The translations under genes and the position numbers were made by a program. Positions 1 to 10,188 of a stretch of DNA of 64,000 nucleotides are shown here, one piece after another. How positions within the stretch are numbered: the stretch's first letter is position 1; each line of letters opens with the position of its first letter. Location: positions 1 to 64,000 of the forward strand of contig NZ_JAKGUE010000008.1 of the NCBI RefSeq assembly GCF_021568795.1. The letters run 5' to 3'. The notes beneath the pieces are model-generated. The model did no database searches and was not told where the DNA came from. It saw only the letters and a list, made by a program, of their open reading frames with translations. Source of the DNA: Dethiosulfovibrio faecalis. GTDB taxonomy: Bacteria; Synergistota; Synergistia; Synergistales; Dethiosulfovibrionaceae.

Positions 1-241
1 CGCCTCCGAGGAGCAGACCGCCAGCACCCAGGAGATAGCCCGGGCCATAGACACCATAGCCTCCATGCTTAACGGAGGCCGGGACTCCGCCAAGGACACC
101 GAGAGGGCCGCCAAGGAGATGGCCTCCCGGATGGAGAACCTTCAGATGATAAGGGAGGACCAGCAGAGCCAACTGGCCGAGCTGCGGGAGTTGGTGTCGA
201 TCTATCGACTCGTCGAAGATAAACCCGCTTTGAAGGCCTGA
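1..241 (+). CDS. methyl-accepting chemotaxis protein, C-terminal fragment
   Basis: The reading frame enters from the left edge at base 2 and runs 79 codons to a TGA at 239-241. The segment begins ASEEQTASTQEIARAI and continues as a charged alpha-helical heptad pattern. This matches the C-terminal return helix of the MCP signalling hairpin, after the conserved tip. The sensor and membrane segments lie outside the window, so its ligand cannot be inferred. It is followed by transaldolase on the same strand. Confidence 0.85.
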   Translation, partial: ASEEQTASTQEIARAIDTIASMLNGGRDSAKDTERAAKEMASRMENLQMIREDQQSQLAELRELVSIYRLVEDKPALKA

Positions 242-299
242 AGGGTTGAGAATGTCCTCCGTACGGTCTAATATTGTACGATCGAAGGGAGCGATGGTC

Positions 300-1385
300 A
301 TGACCAATATATGGAAGGCGGCCGAGCTGGGGCAGAGCATATGGTGCGACTATATAAGCAGAGAGCTTCTGTCCTCCGGCGGGCTGGACGAGATGATGGA
401 AAAAGGCGTCCGAGGGGTGACGTCGAACCCGGCCATCTTCAACAAGGCCATCTCCAAAGGGGACGGCTACGACGACGCTATAAAGACCATGGCGAAATCG
501 GGAATGTCCGATCTGGATATATACGAGGGGCTGGCTCTGGAGGATATCTCCGATGCGGCGGACCGCATGACCCCGGTGTTCGAGGCCACCGGAGGAACCG
601 ACGGCTACGTCAGCCTGGAGGTGGATCCACGCCTGGCCGACGACGAGGAACGCACCGTCTCGGAGGCCCTAAGGCTTAGATCCCTTCTCGGAAGGCCTAA
701 CGTGATGATAAAGATCCCCGCAACCGAAGCCGGTATCTCCGCTCTGGAGAGGGCTACCTCCGCTGGAGTGTCGGTAAACGCCACGTTGATATTCTCGGTG
801 GCACAGACCGAGGCGGTGGGAAGGGCCTATATCAGGGGTCTGAAGGCCAGGCTCGACAGAGGCGACGACGTATCGTCGGTCCGTTCGGTTGCGTCCCTTT
901 TCGTCAGCCGTATGGACTCGGCGGTCGATCCCCTTCTTGAGGAGAGGGCTTCGGATCTCATGGGAAAGATCGCCGTCGACAACGCCAGGTTGGCATACAA
1001 TAGATGGGGAGAGATATTCTCCGGGGCGGATTGGCAGCTCCTTGTCAAGGCCGGGGCCTGCCCTCAGAGGATGCTCTGGGCCAGCACAGGCACTAAGAAT
1101 CGATCCTACAGGGATACCCTCTACGTGGAGGAGCTTATCGGTCCAGACACGGTGAACACCGTGCCTCCTGCGACCATGGATGCCTTTTTGGATCACGGGG
1201 AAGTGGAGAACAGAGTCGCTTTCGACCTGGACGGGGCTTTTCACAGAAGACAGAGGCTCGCCGATCTCGGGGTGGATCTGGATCGAATATGCGACGGGTT
1301 GAGAGAGAGCGGAGTGGACGCCTTCGTAACCGCCTTCGACGAGCTCTTGAAGGCGGTGGAAGAAAAGGCGTCTAGCTTCAGATAG
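300..1385 (+). CDS. tal: transaldolase
   Basis: Cytoplasmic pentose-phosphate enzyme that moves a dihydroxyacetone unit between sedoheptulose-7-phosphate and glyceraldehyde-3-phosphate. Family signatures are clear: LGQSIWCDYI near the N-terminus, GVTSNPAIF, the Schiff-base lysine in NVMIKIPAT (about K138), VNATLIFS and the late KNRSY stretch. The product is 361 residues, the long form seen in actinobacteria and cyanobacteria. The frame is open back to a TTG at 246, but AAGGGAG at 285-291 sits eight bases before the ATG at 300, so I start there; the ATG at 294 is too close. The gene lies between two chemoreceptor genes and probably has no functional link to them. Confidence 0.93.
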   Translation: MTNIWKAAELGQSIWCDYISRELLSSGGLDEMMEKGVRGVTSNPAIFNKAISKGDGYDDAIKTMAKSGMSDLDIYEGLALEDISDAADRMTPVFEATGGTDGYVSLEVDPRLADDEERTVSEALRLRSLLGRPNVMIKIPATEAGISALERATSAGVSVNATLIFSVAQTEAVGRAYIRGLKARLDRGDDVSSVRSVASLFVSRMDSAVDPLLEERASDLMGKIAVDNARLAYNRWGEIFSGADWQLLVKAGACPQRMLWASTGTKNRSYRDTLYVEELIGPDTVNTVPPATMDAFLDHGEVENRVAFDLDGAFHRRQRLADLGVDLDRICDGLRESGVDAFVTAFDELLKAVEEKASSFR

Positions 1386-1412
1386 ATCCAGGCTAAAAAA
1401 TAGGAGGGCGAC

Positions 1413-3566
1413 ATGAAGATATCGACTAAATTAGTCGGCGGGTTTCTCGCCGTGGCCGCCATATGTGCGGTCGTCGGAACCGTAGGTTATCGAGGGATGT
1501 CGGTCCTTTCCGGCTCTCTGAACGTGCTGGGCACGGAGAAGGTCCAGGCCCTCAAACTGGTGGAGGAGATAAACTCGGAGCAGCTTACGGTAGCCAAGTC
1601 GGCGGCCCAGCTCCTTCAGGAAGGGCTTCCGCTGGAGAGGCGTCAGGAACTCTACGAATCCATAAGGCATGGGTTCGTCAGGGCAGATAGGGCCGTAGAG
1701 GTTTTTTCGACCATCCCGAAGTCCTCAATGGAACAGATGGCATGGGATTCTTTCGGTCCATCCTGGGAGAGCTGGAAGGGAAGCGTCGAGGGGTTTTTGA
1801 CCATGTGCGACGAGCTCGACGGTTTCGGCATAGCCGCTCCGACCGCCTTCGAGGCCGACCTGGCAAAGCTCCTGTCCAAGCACGAGGACTGGGTCATAAA
1901 GCTCAGCGAGGCCATAGTTACCCAGACCAATTTTACCGGGGAGCTCGACCCCACCAAATGCGAACTCGGGGGGTTCTTAAGCTCGTTTCATACGGACAAC
2001 GGCAAACTGGCCGATATCTTCAAGCTCATATCGTTACAGCATGAAAAGCTGCACAAGGGTGCGGCCTTCATAAACAAGCTGATAGACAGAAAGGGAACCA
2101 TCTCCAACGATGTCATGAGAGAGAGGCTCGAGCTGGCTTACGTCAGCAGAATCCTTTCTCCTCTGGCCAACATGAGGGGGCTTTTCAAGAAGGCCTCCGA
2201 TGTGGCCCAGTTGTCGGTGGAAAAATACGAGGAGATGGCCCGTTTCTACGGGGAGGAGATGCTCCAGGGACAACAGGCCGTGGTGTCCGTAATGGACGAC
2301 GTCATCGCCGTGACAGACGGTGAGGTTAACTCCGCCGCCAAGAACGGCATGGCCATGGCTAAAAAGTCGGCCAGGACCGCAATGGTGTCGGTTGCTATCG
2401 GTGTCGTCCTGGCTTTGGGACTTGGTTTCCTTTTGTCTCGATCCATAACCGGTCCTATAGCCTCGGTGGTGCGTTTTGCCGAGAAGGGCAGAGACGGGGA
2501 TCTAACCCTGGAGGAATCGGACTTCCAGGTGGGGTCGGGCGGCGAGATGGCCCGGATGGCCGGAGCCCTGGCGGAAATGGTGTCCAAGCAGAGAGACGTC
2601 GTCCGGCGGATTTTGCGACAGGCCGGAGAGTTTTCCGATGGATCCGGCACCCTGGCGGCGTTGGCCGAGGAGATGAACGCCTCCATGGCAGAGGTCCAGT
2701 CCGCGGTGGACAAGGTGGCACAGTTGGCGGAGAACGGAGCGGCCGCCTTGCAGCAGACCTCCGCAGGGGTGGAGGAGATCGCCGCCGGTGCCGAGAGGAC
2801 CGCCAAGTTCTCCAAGGAAACCGCCGACGCGGCCGAGGAGGGACGGCGTAGCACCGATGAGGCCGCCTCCGAGATGGGCAATACCATAGACGAGGTTCAC
2901 GGTCTCGGGGAGTTCACCGTCAAGACAAAGGACAACATCTCCGATCTCTCCAAATCGGTGGACGCCATCGCCGGTTTTGTCACCACCATAACGACCATCG
3001 CCGACCAGACCAATTTACTCGCGCTCAACGCCGCCATAGAGGCAGCCAGGGCAGGAGAGGCCGGCAGGGGTTTCGCGGTGGTGGCCGAGGAGGTCCGCAA
3101 GTTGGCGGAGGAGTCGGCCGGAGCGGCCCAGGAGGTATCCAAGCTCATAGACGAGCTGACCGATAAGGCCCGTCAGTCCGTGTCGGTCGCGGGCAAGACT
3201 GAGAAAATGGTGGAGGACGTCATAGAGAAGGCGGAGAACTCCAGGGATAAGCTAAGGACGGTCCTGAACCAGGTGGACAGGATCACCGAAGGGGTCGAGG
3301 AGATGGCCAAGGTGGCGGAGAACCAGTCGGCCTCGTCTCAGGAGATGGCTTCCGCTATAGAGTCGGTATCCAGGACGGTCATGGAGGTCTCGGAGATGAT
3401 GGAAACGGTCCGTACCGCAACGGACGAGACGGCTAGGGCAGCCGACGGGGTTTCCCAGGAGGCCCAGACCATGTCCGGTAGGGCGGACGATCTGGTGTCC
3501 CTCGTCAAGGTATTCAAGGTGGATCGCCAGGACCGGGCCTCAGGGCTCGAGCCGGTAGAGGGCTAG
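1413..3566 (+). CDS. methyl-accepting chemotaxis protein with CZB-like sensor region
   Basis: A 717-residue transmembrane chemoreceptor. It has TM1 at about 8-27, an extracytoplasmic domain at about 28-321, TM2 at about 322-342, a HAMP segment and a long signalling coiled coil. The CheA/CheW contact tip ([20 protein letters not shown]) lies near residue 530. The extracytoplasmic domain holds a pattern close to the CZB zinc-binding motif: H157 with W160, C183 in CELGGF, and H210/H214 in HEKLH, with spacing close to that family. AGGAGGGCGAC precedes the ATG. Zinc or a zinc-linked redox cue is a possible ligand, by inference. The downstream exporter gene starts six bases after the stop. Confidence 0.9.
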   Translation: MKISTKLVGGFLAVAAICAVVGTVGYRGMSVLSGSLNVLGTEKVQALKLVEEINSEQLTVAKSAAQLLQEGLPLERRQELYESIRHGFVRADRAVEVFSTIPKSSMEQMAWDSFGPSWESWKGSVEGFLTMCDELDGFGIAAPTAFEADLAKLLSKHEDWVIKLSEAIVTQTNFTGELDPTKCELGGFLSSFHTDNGKLADIFKLISLQHEKLHKGAAFINKLIDRKGTISNDVMRERLELAYVSRILSPLANMRGLFKKASDVAQLSVEKYEEMARFYGEEMLQGQQAVVSVMDDVIAVTDGEVNSAAKNGMAMAKKSARTAMVSVAIGVVLALGLGFLLSRSITGPIASVVRFAEKGRDGDLTLEESDFQVGSGGEMARMAGALAEMVSKQRDVVRRILRQAGEFSDGSGTLAALAEEMNASMAEVQSAVDKVAQLAENGAAALQQTSAGVEEIAAGAERTAKFSKETADAAEEGRRSTDEAASEMGNTIDEVHGLGEFTVKTKDNISDLSKSVDAIAGFVTTITTIADQTNLLALNAAIEAARAGEAGRGFAVVAEEVRKLAEESAGAAQEVSKLIDELTDKARQSVSVAGKTEKMVEDVIEKAENSRDKLRTVLNQVDRITEGVEEMAKVAENQSASSQEMASAIESVSRTVMEVSEMMETVRTATDETARAADGVSQEAQTMSGRADDLVSLVKVFKVDRQDRASGLEPVEG

Positions 3567-3571
3567 CGATC

Positions 3572-4294
3572 GTGAACTCTCTGATCTGGGGCGGTGCGGC
3601 GATCTTCGCCGGCAGCCTCGTCCAGGGATGTGCCGGGTTCGCCTTCTCTCTGGTGGCTGCGCCTTTTCTACTGTTCTTTCTCTCCCAGCAGGTGGTCATT
3701 CCCATGCTGGTTTTGGTCAGCATGGGGCTCAACGTGATGGTCTTAAAGGACTGCTGGTCCTCTCTGGATTTCAGAAAGGTGCTGCCCATACTGGCTGGAG
3801 GGGTGATCACACTGCCGTTGGGAATATGGATCTTGACGGCCTTGGATCCCAGGGCTTTCAGGCTGTTCGTGGGGACCTTCATCGTCCTGGTGGCTATGGT
3901 GATGCTCTCGGGATGGAGGAAGCCCCTTCCCTACAGCATCTGGGCTCTGGGCCCCATCGGGATGGTCAGCGGCATCCTGAACGGCAGTCTCTCCATGAGC
4001 GGACCTCCGGTGGTGCTCTTCCTGACGAATCAGGGAACGGGAAAGGACGAGTTCAGGGCCAATCTGGCCGCGTATTTCATGTCGTTGAACGTCGCCACCA
4101 TCTCCCTTTACGCCTTCAAGGGTGTCCTGACCGCTCAGGTGCTGGCGATAACCGGAGCCTACGTGCCTGTGTTGCTGGTTGGAACCTGGCTGGGGATAAA
4201 GGTGTCCAGGCTCTTGCCGGAGGAGGTCTTCAGGAAGATAACCCTGTCTCTGATAATAATGACCGGAGCGGTATTGATAGGCTCGAACCTTTAA
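3572..4294 (+). CDS. TSUP-family transporter (TauE/SafE-like)
   Basis: A 240-residue hydrophobic protein with about eight membrane segments and the repeated glycine-rich pattern of the sulfite/sulfonate exporter family (VQGCAGFAFSLVAAPF at the N-terminus and GMVSGILNGSLSMSGPPVVLF in the second half). Members export or import small sulfur-containing or organic anions, and the substrate cannot be read from sequence. It starts with GTG six bases after the chemoreceptor stop, so the two genes are probably co-transcribed. An intrinsic terminator follows at 4311. Confidence 0.85.
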   Translation: MNSLIWGGAAIFAGSLVQGCAGFAFSLVAAPFLLFFLSQQVVIPMLVLVSMGLNVMVLKDCWSSLDFRKVLPILAGGVITLPLGIWILTALDPRAFRLFVGTFIVLVAMVMLSGWRKPLPYSIWALGPIGMVSGILNGSLSMSGPPVVLFLTNQGTGKDEFRANLAAYFMSLNVATISLYAFKGVLTAQVLAITGAYVPVLLVGTWLGIKVSRLLPEEVFRKITLSLIIMTGAVLIGSNL

Positions 4295-4310
4295 CGATAA
4301 TCGTAGAAAA

Positions 4311-4344
4311 CCCCGAGAGGAAGCTTCCTCTCGGGGCTTTTTTT
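4311..4344 (+). terminator. intrinsic terminator, probably bidirectional
   Basis: A stem CCCCGAGAGGA / TCCTCTCGGGG with a tiny loop, followed on + by CTTTTTTT and on - by TTTTC. It lies between the convergent exporter (+) and CNNM (-) genes and can serve both. Confidence 0.85.
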
Positions 4345-4387
4345 ATGGTATCTACTCGGGTAGGGTTGCTAGCGGACGTGATCTTTC

Positions 4388-5641
4388 TTAAGGCTCTCTC
4401 GTGATTCGTACCTTGTGTATTCTCTGTCCCGACAGCTTTGAGACCTGGAAGGTAAAGTTCTCCCATTTTACCTCCGCGCCGGTCTCCGGAAGGGTCTTGA
4501 ACTGTTCGAGAAGCCATCCGCTCAGCGTGGTGGAGTCGGTCTCCGGCTCGTATGGGACGTCCAGAAAGGCCTCGAAAAGCCTCTTTATGTAGATGTCCCC
4601 GTTGGCCATGTAGACGTTCTCCTCTATCTTGGTGACGTTCTCCTTTATGTCGTCGTGCTCGTCGTATAGCTCTCCAACCAGCTCCTCCAGCAGGTCCTCC
4701 AGGGTCACTATGCCGGAGGTCCCGCCGTATTCGTCCAGCACCACCGCCATGTGGGTGTGGCTGGATCGGAGTATCTTGAGACTGTCCATGAGGCTGGCGC
4801 TTCCCGCTATGAGGATGGGGCGCTTCATCATGTCCCGGATAACCGGTTTTTTGCCGGAGGTTACGGCGGCCAGGTAGTCCTTCTCGTAGAGTATGCCCAC
4901 TATGTTGTCTATCGAGCCCTGGTAGACCGGTATCCTGGAGTAGTGGTTTGCAACTATCAGTCCTGTCACTACCGAGGGATCGTCGTCTACCTCTATGGCG
5001 AAGAGGTCCACCCTGGGAGTCTGGACCTCCCAGACCTCCAGACCGTTGAAGTTGACGGCGTTCTCCACCAGCTCCCTCTCTGAGAGGGGGAGGGTTCCCT
5101 CTCCTCCCATGGTGTCCACTATGCTGAGCAGCTCGTCGTGGGTCACCGTGGGTATCAGGGTTCCTCCGGTTCTGCCGTGTCTCAGGGCGGAGGTTATCCT
5201 GGAGGTGAGGGCGCAGACCGGGTTCAACACGGACACGAAGAACTTCACCATCGGGGCCGAGGCCAGGGCGAAGGGTTCTGCCCTGTCCTTGACCAAGGCC
5301 TTGGGCAATATCTCCCCGAACAGTATTATGAGGATCGTCATAAGTACGGTGGCGTAGACCGCTCCTATAGGGCCGAACATGGATGTCAGGACGGCGGTGG
5401 CGGCGGATGTTATAAGTATGTCCACGATGTTGCCGCCTATCAGTATGGCCGAGACGGTGCGGTTGAAGTCCTTGGCCAGCTCCATGGCGCTGGATGCGCC
5501 TGGCCTCTCCTCCTCTACGAAGCGGCGGAGCCTGATCTTGTTTACGCTGGAGAAGGCCGTCTCGCTGGCGGAGAAGAAGGCCGACAGTGCGAAAAGAAGG
5601 ACGAAGATTATAAGAGCGCTGAAAAGTGTTCCAGTTGCCAT
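4388..5641 (-). CDS. CNNM/HlyC/CorC-type membrane protein with CBS pair
   Basis: A 417-residue inner-membrane protein. It has an N-terminal DUF21/CNNM transmembrane domain (residues 1 to about 185; FFSASETAFSSVNKIRLRR is diagnostic), two CBS domains (about 200-320, with RIPVYQGSIDNIVGILY and MAVVLDEYGGTSGIVTLEDLLEE), and a C-terminal CorC_HlyC domain. Family members are linked to Mg/Co efflux or homeostasis; the name hemolysin is historical. The frame is open to 5689, but GGAGG sits eight bases before the ATG at 5641, and the residues before that lack family character. It lies 78 bases downstream of the HD-GYP regulator on the same strand and may be read from that operon. Confidence 0.9.
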   Translation of the reverse strand: MATGTLFSALIIFVLLFALSAFFSASETAFSSVNKIRLRRFVEEERPGASSAMELAKDFNRTVSAILIGGNIVDILITSAATAVLTSMFGPIGAVYATVLMTILIILFGEILPKALVKDRAEPFALASAPMVKFFVSVLNPVCALTSRITSALRHGRTGGTLIPTVTHDELLSIVDTMGGEGTLPLSERELVENAVNFNGLEVWEVQTPRVDLFAIEVDDDPSVVTGLIVANHYSRIPVYQGSIDNIVGILYEKDYLAAVTSGKKPVIRDMMKRPILIAGSASLMDSLKILRSSHTHMAVVLDEYGGTSGIVTLEDLLEELVGELYDEHDDIKENVTKIEENVYMANGDIYIKRLFEAFLDVPYEPETDSTTLSGWLLEQFKTLPETGAEVKWENFTFQVSKLSGQRIHKVRITREP

Positions 5642-5719
5642 AAGAGATCCTCCGAAAGATGCAGTCTTTTTATGTCCCCATCGGTTCATTATTACAGGTG
5701 CAGGGACAGATATAGGAGT

Positions 5720-6790
5720 CTAGATCTGAGCCTGTTTTTCCATCTCGTAACGTCTTTCTATTTTCTCTTCCAGGGATATAAAGGCCTCGACCGTCTTGGG
5801 GCAGAACTGGATTCCCGCCAGCGATCGTATCTCCTCGAAGCCCCAATCGACTGATTTCGCTTCCTTGTAGGGCCTGGGACTGACCATGGCGTCGAAACTG
5901 TCGGCCACCGCCACGATACGGCCGTAAAGGGGGATTTCCTCGCCTTTCAGCCCCTTAGGATACCCCGATCCATCCCATCTCTCGTGATGGTTCAACGCCA
6001 CCGATGCGGCGGTCATAAGGACTCCGGATGAGAATCGGCTGAGAAGTCTCCACCCGAATATCGGGTGCTGTTTCATTATCTCCCATTCTCGATCGTTGAG
6101 AGCTCCGGGTTTTAAGAGGATCGAGTCTGGGACGCCGATCTTTCCGATGTCGTGGAGAGGAGCTGCCAGCCCCAGGGAGAGAACCTCGTCCTCCGGCTCT
6201 CCCATCTTTCTGGCCAGGGCCATGGACAGCCAGCCGACCCGGGAGGTGTGTTCGTAGGTATCGTTGTCCCTCATCTTGGCGATGAGGTTGAGGGTTTTCA
6301 GCAGGTCGGAGAGGAGGTTTTCGTTTTTGCTGGCTATTATGTCCATCGATCTTCGGTCTTCCGCATGGAAGCTTTCGAAGCCCTCTATCTGGCTGGCGAA
6401 GTTGTGTCTGTAGACGTAGAAGCTCGACGCTTTCAGGGCCAGTTCCAGCCTGGTGGCCAGCTGGTTGGGATCCACCGGCTTGGTCATGTAGTCGTCCGCT
6501 CCGGCCATGACGGCCCTCTTCACCGTCTCGGCGCTGTCGTCGGAGGTCAGCATTATTATCACCGCAGGTATTCCCATGGCCCTTATCCTGCCGGTGGTCT
6601 CTATGCCGTCCATTTCCGGCATTACTACGTCCATGAGTATCATGTCGACGTCAGAGTCGGTCCCCAGCAGCATGGACAGGGCTTCCTCTCCACTTTCGGC
6701 CTCCATCACCCTGTAGCCGAGGTTCTTTATCCCCAGGGTCAGGACTTTGCGGGTTATCCTGTCGTCCTCAACTATCAGTACCGTAGCCAT
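5720..6790 (-). CDS. response regulator with HD-GYP phosphodiesterase output
   Basis: A 356-residue protein with an N-terminal receiver (acid pocket ED at 8-9, phospho-acceptor D54 in MDVVMP, K104 in TKPVD) and a C-terminal HD-GYP domain. The catalytic set is intact: H213-D214 in LHDIGKIGVP, the HHE at 268-270, and GYP at 276-278 in RWDGSGYPKGL. Such proteins hydrolyse cyclic di-GMP when phosphorylated. It begins 11 bases after the hybrid kinase gene, which ends in two receivers and an HPt domain, so phosphotransfer from that kinase is the natural reading. GGGGG precedes the ATG. Confidence 0.93.
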   Translation of the reverse strand: MATVLIVEDDRITRKVLTLGIKNLGYRVMEAESGEEALSMLLGTDSDVDMILMDVVMPEMDGIETTGRIRAMGIPAVIIMLTSDDSAETVKRAVMAGADDYMTKPVDPNQLATRLELALKASSFYVYRHNFASQIEGFESFHAEDRRSMDIIASKNENLLSDLLKTLNLIAKMRDNDTYEHTSRVGWLSMALARKMGEPEDEVLSLGLAAPLHDIGKIGVPDSILLKPGALNDREWEIMKQHPIFGWRLLSRFSSGVLMTAASVALNHHERWDGSGYPKGLKGEEIPLYGRIVAVADSFDAMVSPRPYKEAKSVDWGFEEIRSLAGIQFCPKTVEAFISLEEKIERRYEMEKQAQI

Positions 6791-6801
6791 CGTGGACCCC
6801 C

Positions 6802-9800
6802 TTATCGCTCTCGTTCTACGTACTTTTTCCAGCCGCCTCTTTTCAGTTCGTCCGTCAGTTTTCTCAGAGATAGTTCGAGTTCTTTAAACACCCCGACGGA
6901 GGCGGTAAGATCGGCTTCCTTGGCAAGTCTTTCAAGTCGGACGCATATCTCCCAGGATTCCAGGGCTCCCACCGTTCCAAGCGATCCTTTCAGGCCGTGA
7001 GCCGCCTTGGCCGTTCTCTCCGACGATCTATCCGCCACGGCCTGAGACAAGCTCTCCAGCTGGGACGGTAGATTTTCAATAAAATCGCCGATGACCTCCT
7101 CCATTATGGCCTGGTCCTTCCCAACCATTTCCAGAAGCGCCGCGACCCTGCCGGGATCCAGGATTCCATCGGATTTCTTTACCGAAGGAGGCGTGCTTCC
7201 GGTCTCCGGAAGCAGGGCAGTTACGGCCCGGAACAGCTCCTCTCTGTTGACCGGTTTGGTCACTATGTCGTCGACCCCAGATTCCAGTATGGCCGATTTT
7301 TCCTCCGCCATGGCGTAGGCTGTAAGGGCTATTACCGGAAGTCTGGGACGTCCCGATCGGAGTTCCTCCCGTCGGATCTCCCTGGTGGTCTCCTTTCCGT
7401 CCATTACCGGCATCTGTACGTCCATCAGAACCAGGTCCGGCCTGGTCTCGTCTATCTTTTTCAGAGCCTCCACTCCGTTTGTAGCCAGGTCCACCTGAAA
7501 GCCCCGTCTTTCCATGGTCCTTATCATTATCCTGGCGTTGAATTCGTTGTCCTCCACGACCAAGACCGATTTTCCGACACCGAACAGATCCTGATCTCCT
7601 TGCTCTAGAGGCGTCGATTCTCCTTCCTCCGGGGTTATGGATTTTATCAGGGTCCTCTTCAGGACGCTGTCCGGGATGGGTTTCGTCAGAAACCAACGTA
7701 TTCCGAGGTCCCTGCATCTGGATTTTACATCCGGACCGTCGAGAGAGCTGAGCATTATGGCCGCCTCCGGCACCGCGTCTGCTTGGTCCAGCCTTTCGAG
7801 CACGGTGGGTCCGTCCATGTCTGGCATATGGCAGTCCAGTATCATTATGTCCGCCGATATCCGATTTTCTCCTGTCAGCATGTTCAGGGCTTCCTTGCCC
7901 GATTTCGCCTGGCGAACCTCCATGCCCCAGGCGGAAAGCTTGCGGCTCAGAATGGCCCTGTTGGTCTCGTTGTCGTCCACTATCAGGGCCGAACGGGATC
8001 TCAGGTCGGGATGGAGATTCTGCCTGTTCCGGTCTTCCACCGTCAGAGGAATAGCGAAGCTGAAGACGCTTCCCTTTCCGGGAACGCTTTGGACCTTTAG
8101 CTCGCCTCCCATCATCTCCACCAGCTTTTTACATATGGAGAGGCCCAGTCCTGTGCCTCCGTAGCGTTTTGTAGTGGATACGTCGGCCTGTACGAAGGGA
8201 GAGAAGATTCTGGTTATGTCTTTTTCGGACAGACCTATTCCTGTGTCCTCGACCTTTATCTCGACCGAGTCCATCTTTGCGGTTTTCTCCGTCGCTTTCA
8301 CCGACATCAGGACCTCCCCTTCGTCGGTGAATTTAACCGCGTTGCTCAGCAGGTTGACCATTATCTGCCTTATCCTCACCGAATCGCCTATGTAGCTTTC
8401 CGCCAGGTCCTCGTCTACGTCGACGTTCAGTTCCAGACCCTTGCCGTGGGTTCCCTTGGCGAGGCAGCTGGCCGCCTTCCAGGCGATCTCTCCCAGGTCG
8501 AAGGGATGGCTGTCTATCTCCATGTGTCCCGATTCGATCTTGGAGATGTCCAGTATGTCGTTGATTATATCCATCAGCGAACAGGAAGCCTCGTGTATCG
8601 TCTCCAGGCATTCCCTTTGTTCCTCGTCGTAGGTGGTCTCCAGAGCGAGTTCGGTCATTCCCACAACGGCGTTCATAGGGGTTCTGATCTCGTGGCTCAT
8701 GTTGGCCAAAAAGGTACTCTTCGCCTTGTTGGCCCTCTCCGCCTCTTCCTTAGCCTCTCTGAGCTCGACGGCGTTTTTGATGAGGGCCGTGACGTCCTCC
8801 ATCACCCCTACCACCCCGGGATTGTCCTCGTTCGACTGGAAGCACGCCTGATTGAAGAAAAAACGGTATTCCTGGCCATCGATGTCCATGGGTAGCTGGA
8901 ATCGGACCGGTTCGCTGTCGTTCAGGATCCTTTCGCCGAGGTCCATTAGCTTTTCAGTTACCTTCGTAGGCAGCAGCTCTCCCATGGATGTGCCGACCAT
9001 TCCCCATCCCTCTCTGCCCAGCAGGGAGGAAAAGGCCCTGTTACACCCCAGTATTATGCCGTTTTTATCGAAGTAGTAAACCGGGTTGGGGATCGTATCC
9101 AAAAGAACCTGCATGAAGGACAGCTGTCCCTGAAGGGCGCTTTCCGCTTTTTTGCGTTCCCTTATCTCGGTCTTCAGCCTTTCGTTGTGTTCTTTTACAG
9201 TTATCTGGTTTTTCTCAGCTTCGTCGACCCTGGCCTTCAATATAACGGCCTGGGTGTTTTCCCTCAGGAGGAAGAGTCCTCCTCCCAGGAGAAGCAGAGC
9301 GGAGGCTCCCATTATTATCAGGTTCCCGTAGGGGGTGGCGGAGCCGAAGACCCTGTCTCTGGGGGTCACGAGGAAGAGGAGCAAAGACGCTCCCGGAACC
9401 TCGGCCTTGGCGGCCAGGACCTTGGTGGGCTTGTCATCCTCTCCCACCTTAATCTCCATCGGTTTCTCCGCTCCCTCTAGGTGATGGAATATCTTGCTGG
9501 CCTCATGGGGGTTCTCGAACGGCGAGGTTACCCTCTGGCCGTTCCATGTGGTGAGGAATATGTTGTTCCACGGTTCTGTGCTCTGTCTCGCCCTGAGTCT
9601 GGTCAGTATGTCCGACGGGGTCATCCACAGCACTATCTGTCCCTCGTAGTTCCCCTTGTAGAAGTAGGGATAGGATATGACCAGTTGGCTCTCTCCGTTC
9701 TCCCACTCGGTTATGATCCGCCCCGAGGGGTTCAGGGTGTAGCGGTATTTGAGCCAATCGGGAGGGTTGCCCTGTACGGCCGGGGTCACTGCGAGGGGGC

Positions 9801-10188
9801 TGCCGTCGTCCAGTATGACCGCTATTCTGGAGTAGACCATGTCGTTTTCGAACGTTGTGTTCTGGAGCTTCCTCTTCAGCAGGGCCTGAAGGTTTTCCTG
9901 GCTGGCCTTCAACCCGTATTCCCTGGACATACCTAGGTCCCGTCCCTGAAAGTAGGCGGTGAGTTCCTTGCTCTCGGCTATGTCGTAGGCATCCTGTCTT
10001 CTCTCGAACAGTATATAGCCCATTATGGAGGCCATGTTGTCCGCCTGTATCTGAAGAGCCCGTACCGTCTGTCTTTCGAACGATCTCTGTGACCGGTAGT
10101 TCACCACTATCAGGACAGCTATCAGGGCCAGGAAAAGCCCGACCGACACAGCCAGGGCCTTCTTGAGCACAGGCAAGGAACGCTTCAT
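6802..10188 (-). CDS. hybrid sensor histidine kinase (PAS, two receivers, HPt)
   Basis: A 1128-residue membrane kinase. Order: TM1 (about 10-32), a large extracytoplasmic sensor domain, TM2 (about 285-305), coiled coil, PAS (about 345-470), HisKA with NMSHEIRTPMNAVVGM (H near 498), HATPase_c with N, G1 and G2 boxes (DTGIGLSEKD, GTGLGLSI), receiver 1 (MILDCHMPDMDG), receiver 2 (LVLMDVQMPVMDG), and a C-terminal HPt domain (AAHGLKGSLGTVGA). This is a complete phosphorelay in one chain. The frame is open upstream to 10365, but the ATG at 10188 overlaps the stop of the solute-binding gene as ATGA, giving translational coupling. The bound solute may be presented to this kinase. Confidence 0.94.
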   Translation of the reverse strand: MKRSLPVLKKALAVSVGLFLALIAVLIVVNYRSQRSFERQTVRALQIQADNMASIMGYILFERRQDAYDIAESKELTAYFQGRDLGMSREYGLKASQENLQALLKRKLQNTTFENDMVYSRIAVILDDGSPLAVTPAVQGNPPDWLKYRYTLNPSGRIITEWENGESQLVISYPYFYKGNYEGQIVLWMTPSDILTRLRARQSTEPWNNIFLTTWNGQRVTSPFENPHEASKIFHHLEGAEKPMEIKVGEDDKPTKVLAAKAEVPGASLLLFLVTPRDRVFGSATPYGNLIIMGASALLLLGGGLFLLRENTQAVILKARVDEAEKNQITVKEHNERLKTEIRERKKAESALQGQLSFMQVLLDTIPNPVYYFDKNGIILGCNRAFSSLLGREGWGMVGTSMGELLPTKVTEKLMDLGERILNDSEPVRFQLPMDIDGQEYRFFFNQACFQSNEDNPGVVGVMEDVTALIKNAVELREAKEEAERANKAKSTFLANMSHEIRTPMNAVVGMTELALETTYDEEQRECLETIHEASCSLMDIINDILDISKIESGHMEIDSHPFDLGEIAWKAASCLAKGTHGKGLELNVDVDEDLAESYIGDSVRIRQIMVNLLSNAVKFTDEGEVLMSVKATEKTAKMDSVEIKVEDTGIGLSEKDITRIFSPFVQADVSTTKRYGGTGLGLSICKKLVEMMGGELKVQSVPGKGSVFSFAIPLTVEDRNRQNLHPDLRSRSALIVDDNETNRAILSRKLSAWGMEVRQAKSGKEALNMLTGENRISADIMILDCHMPDMDGPTVLERLDQADAVPEAAIMLSSLDGPDVKSRCRDLGIRWFLTKPIPDSVLKRTLIKSITPEEGESTPLEQGDQDLFGVGKSVLVVEDNEFNARIMIRTMERRGFQVDLATNGVEALKKIDETRPDLVLMDVQMPVMDGKETTREIRREELRSGRPRLPVIALTAYAMAEEKSAILESGVDDIVTKPVNREELFRAVTALLPETGSTPPSVKKSDGILDPGRVAALLEMVGKDQAIMEEVIGDFIENLPSQLESLSQAVADRSSERTAKAAHGLKGSLGTVGALESWEICVRLERLAKEADLTASVGVFKELELSLRKLTDELKRGGWKKYVERER

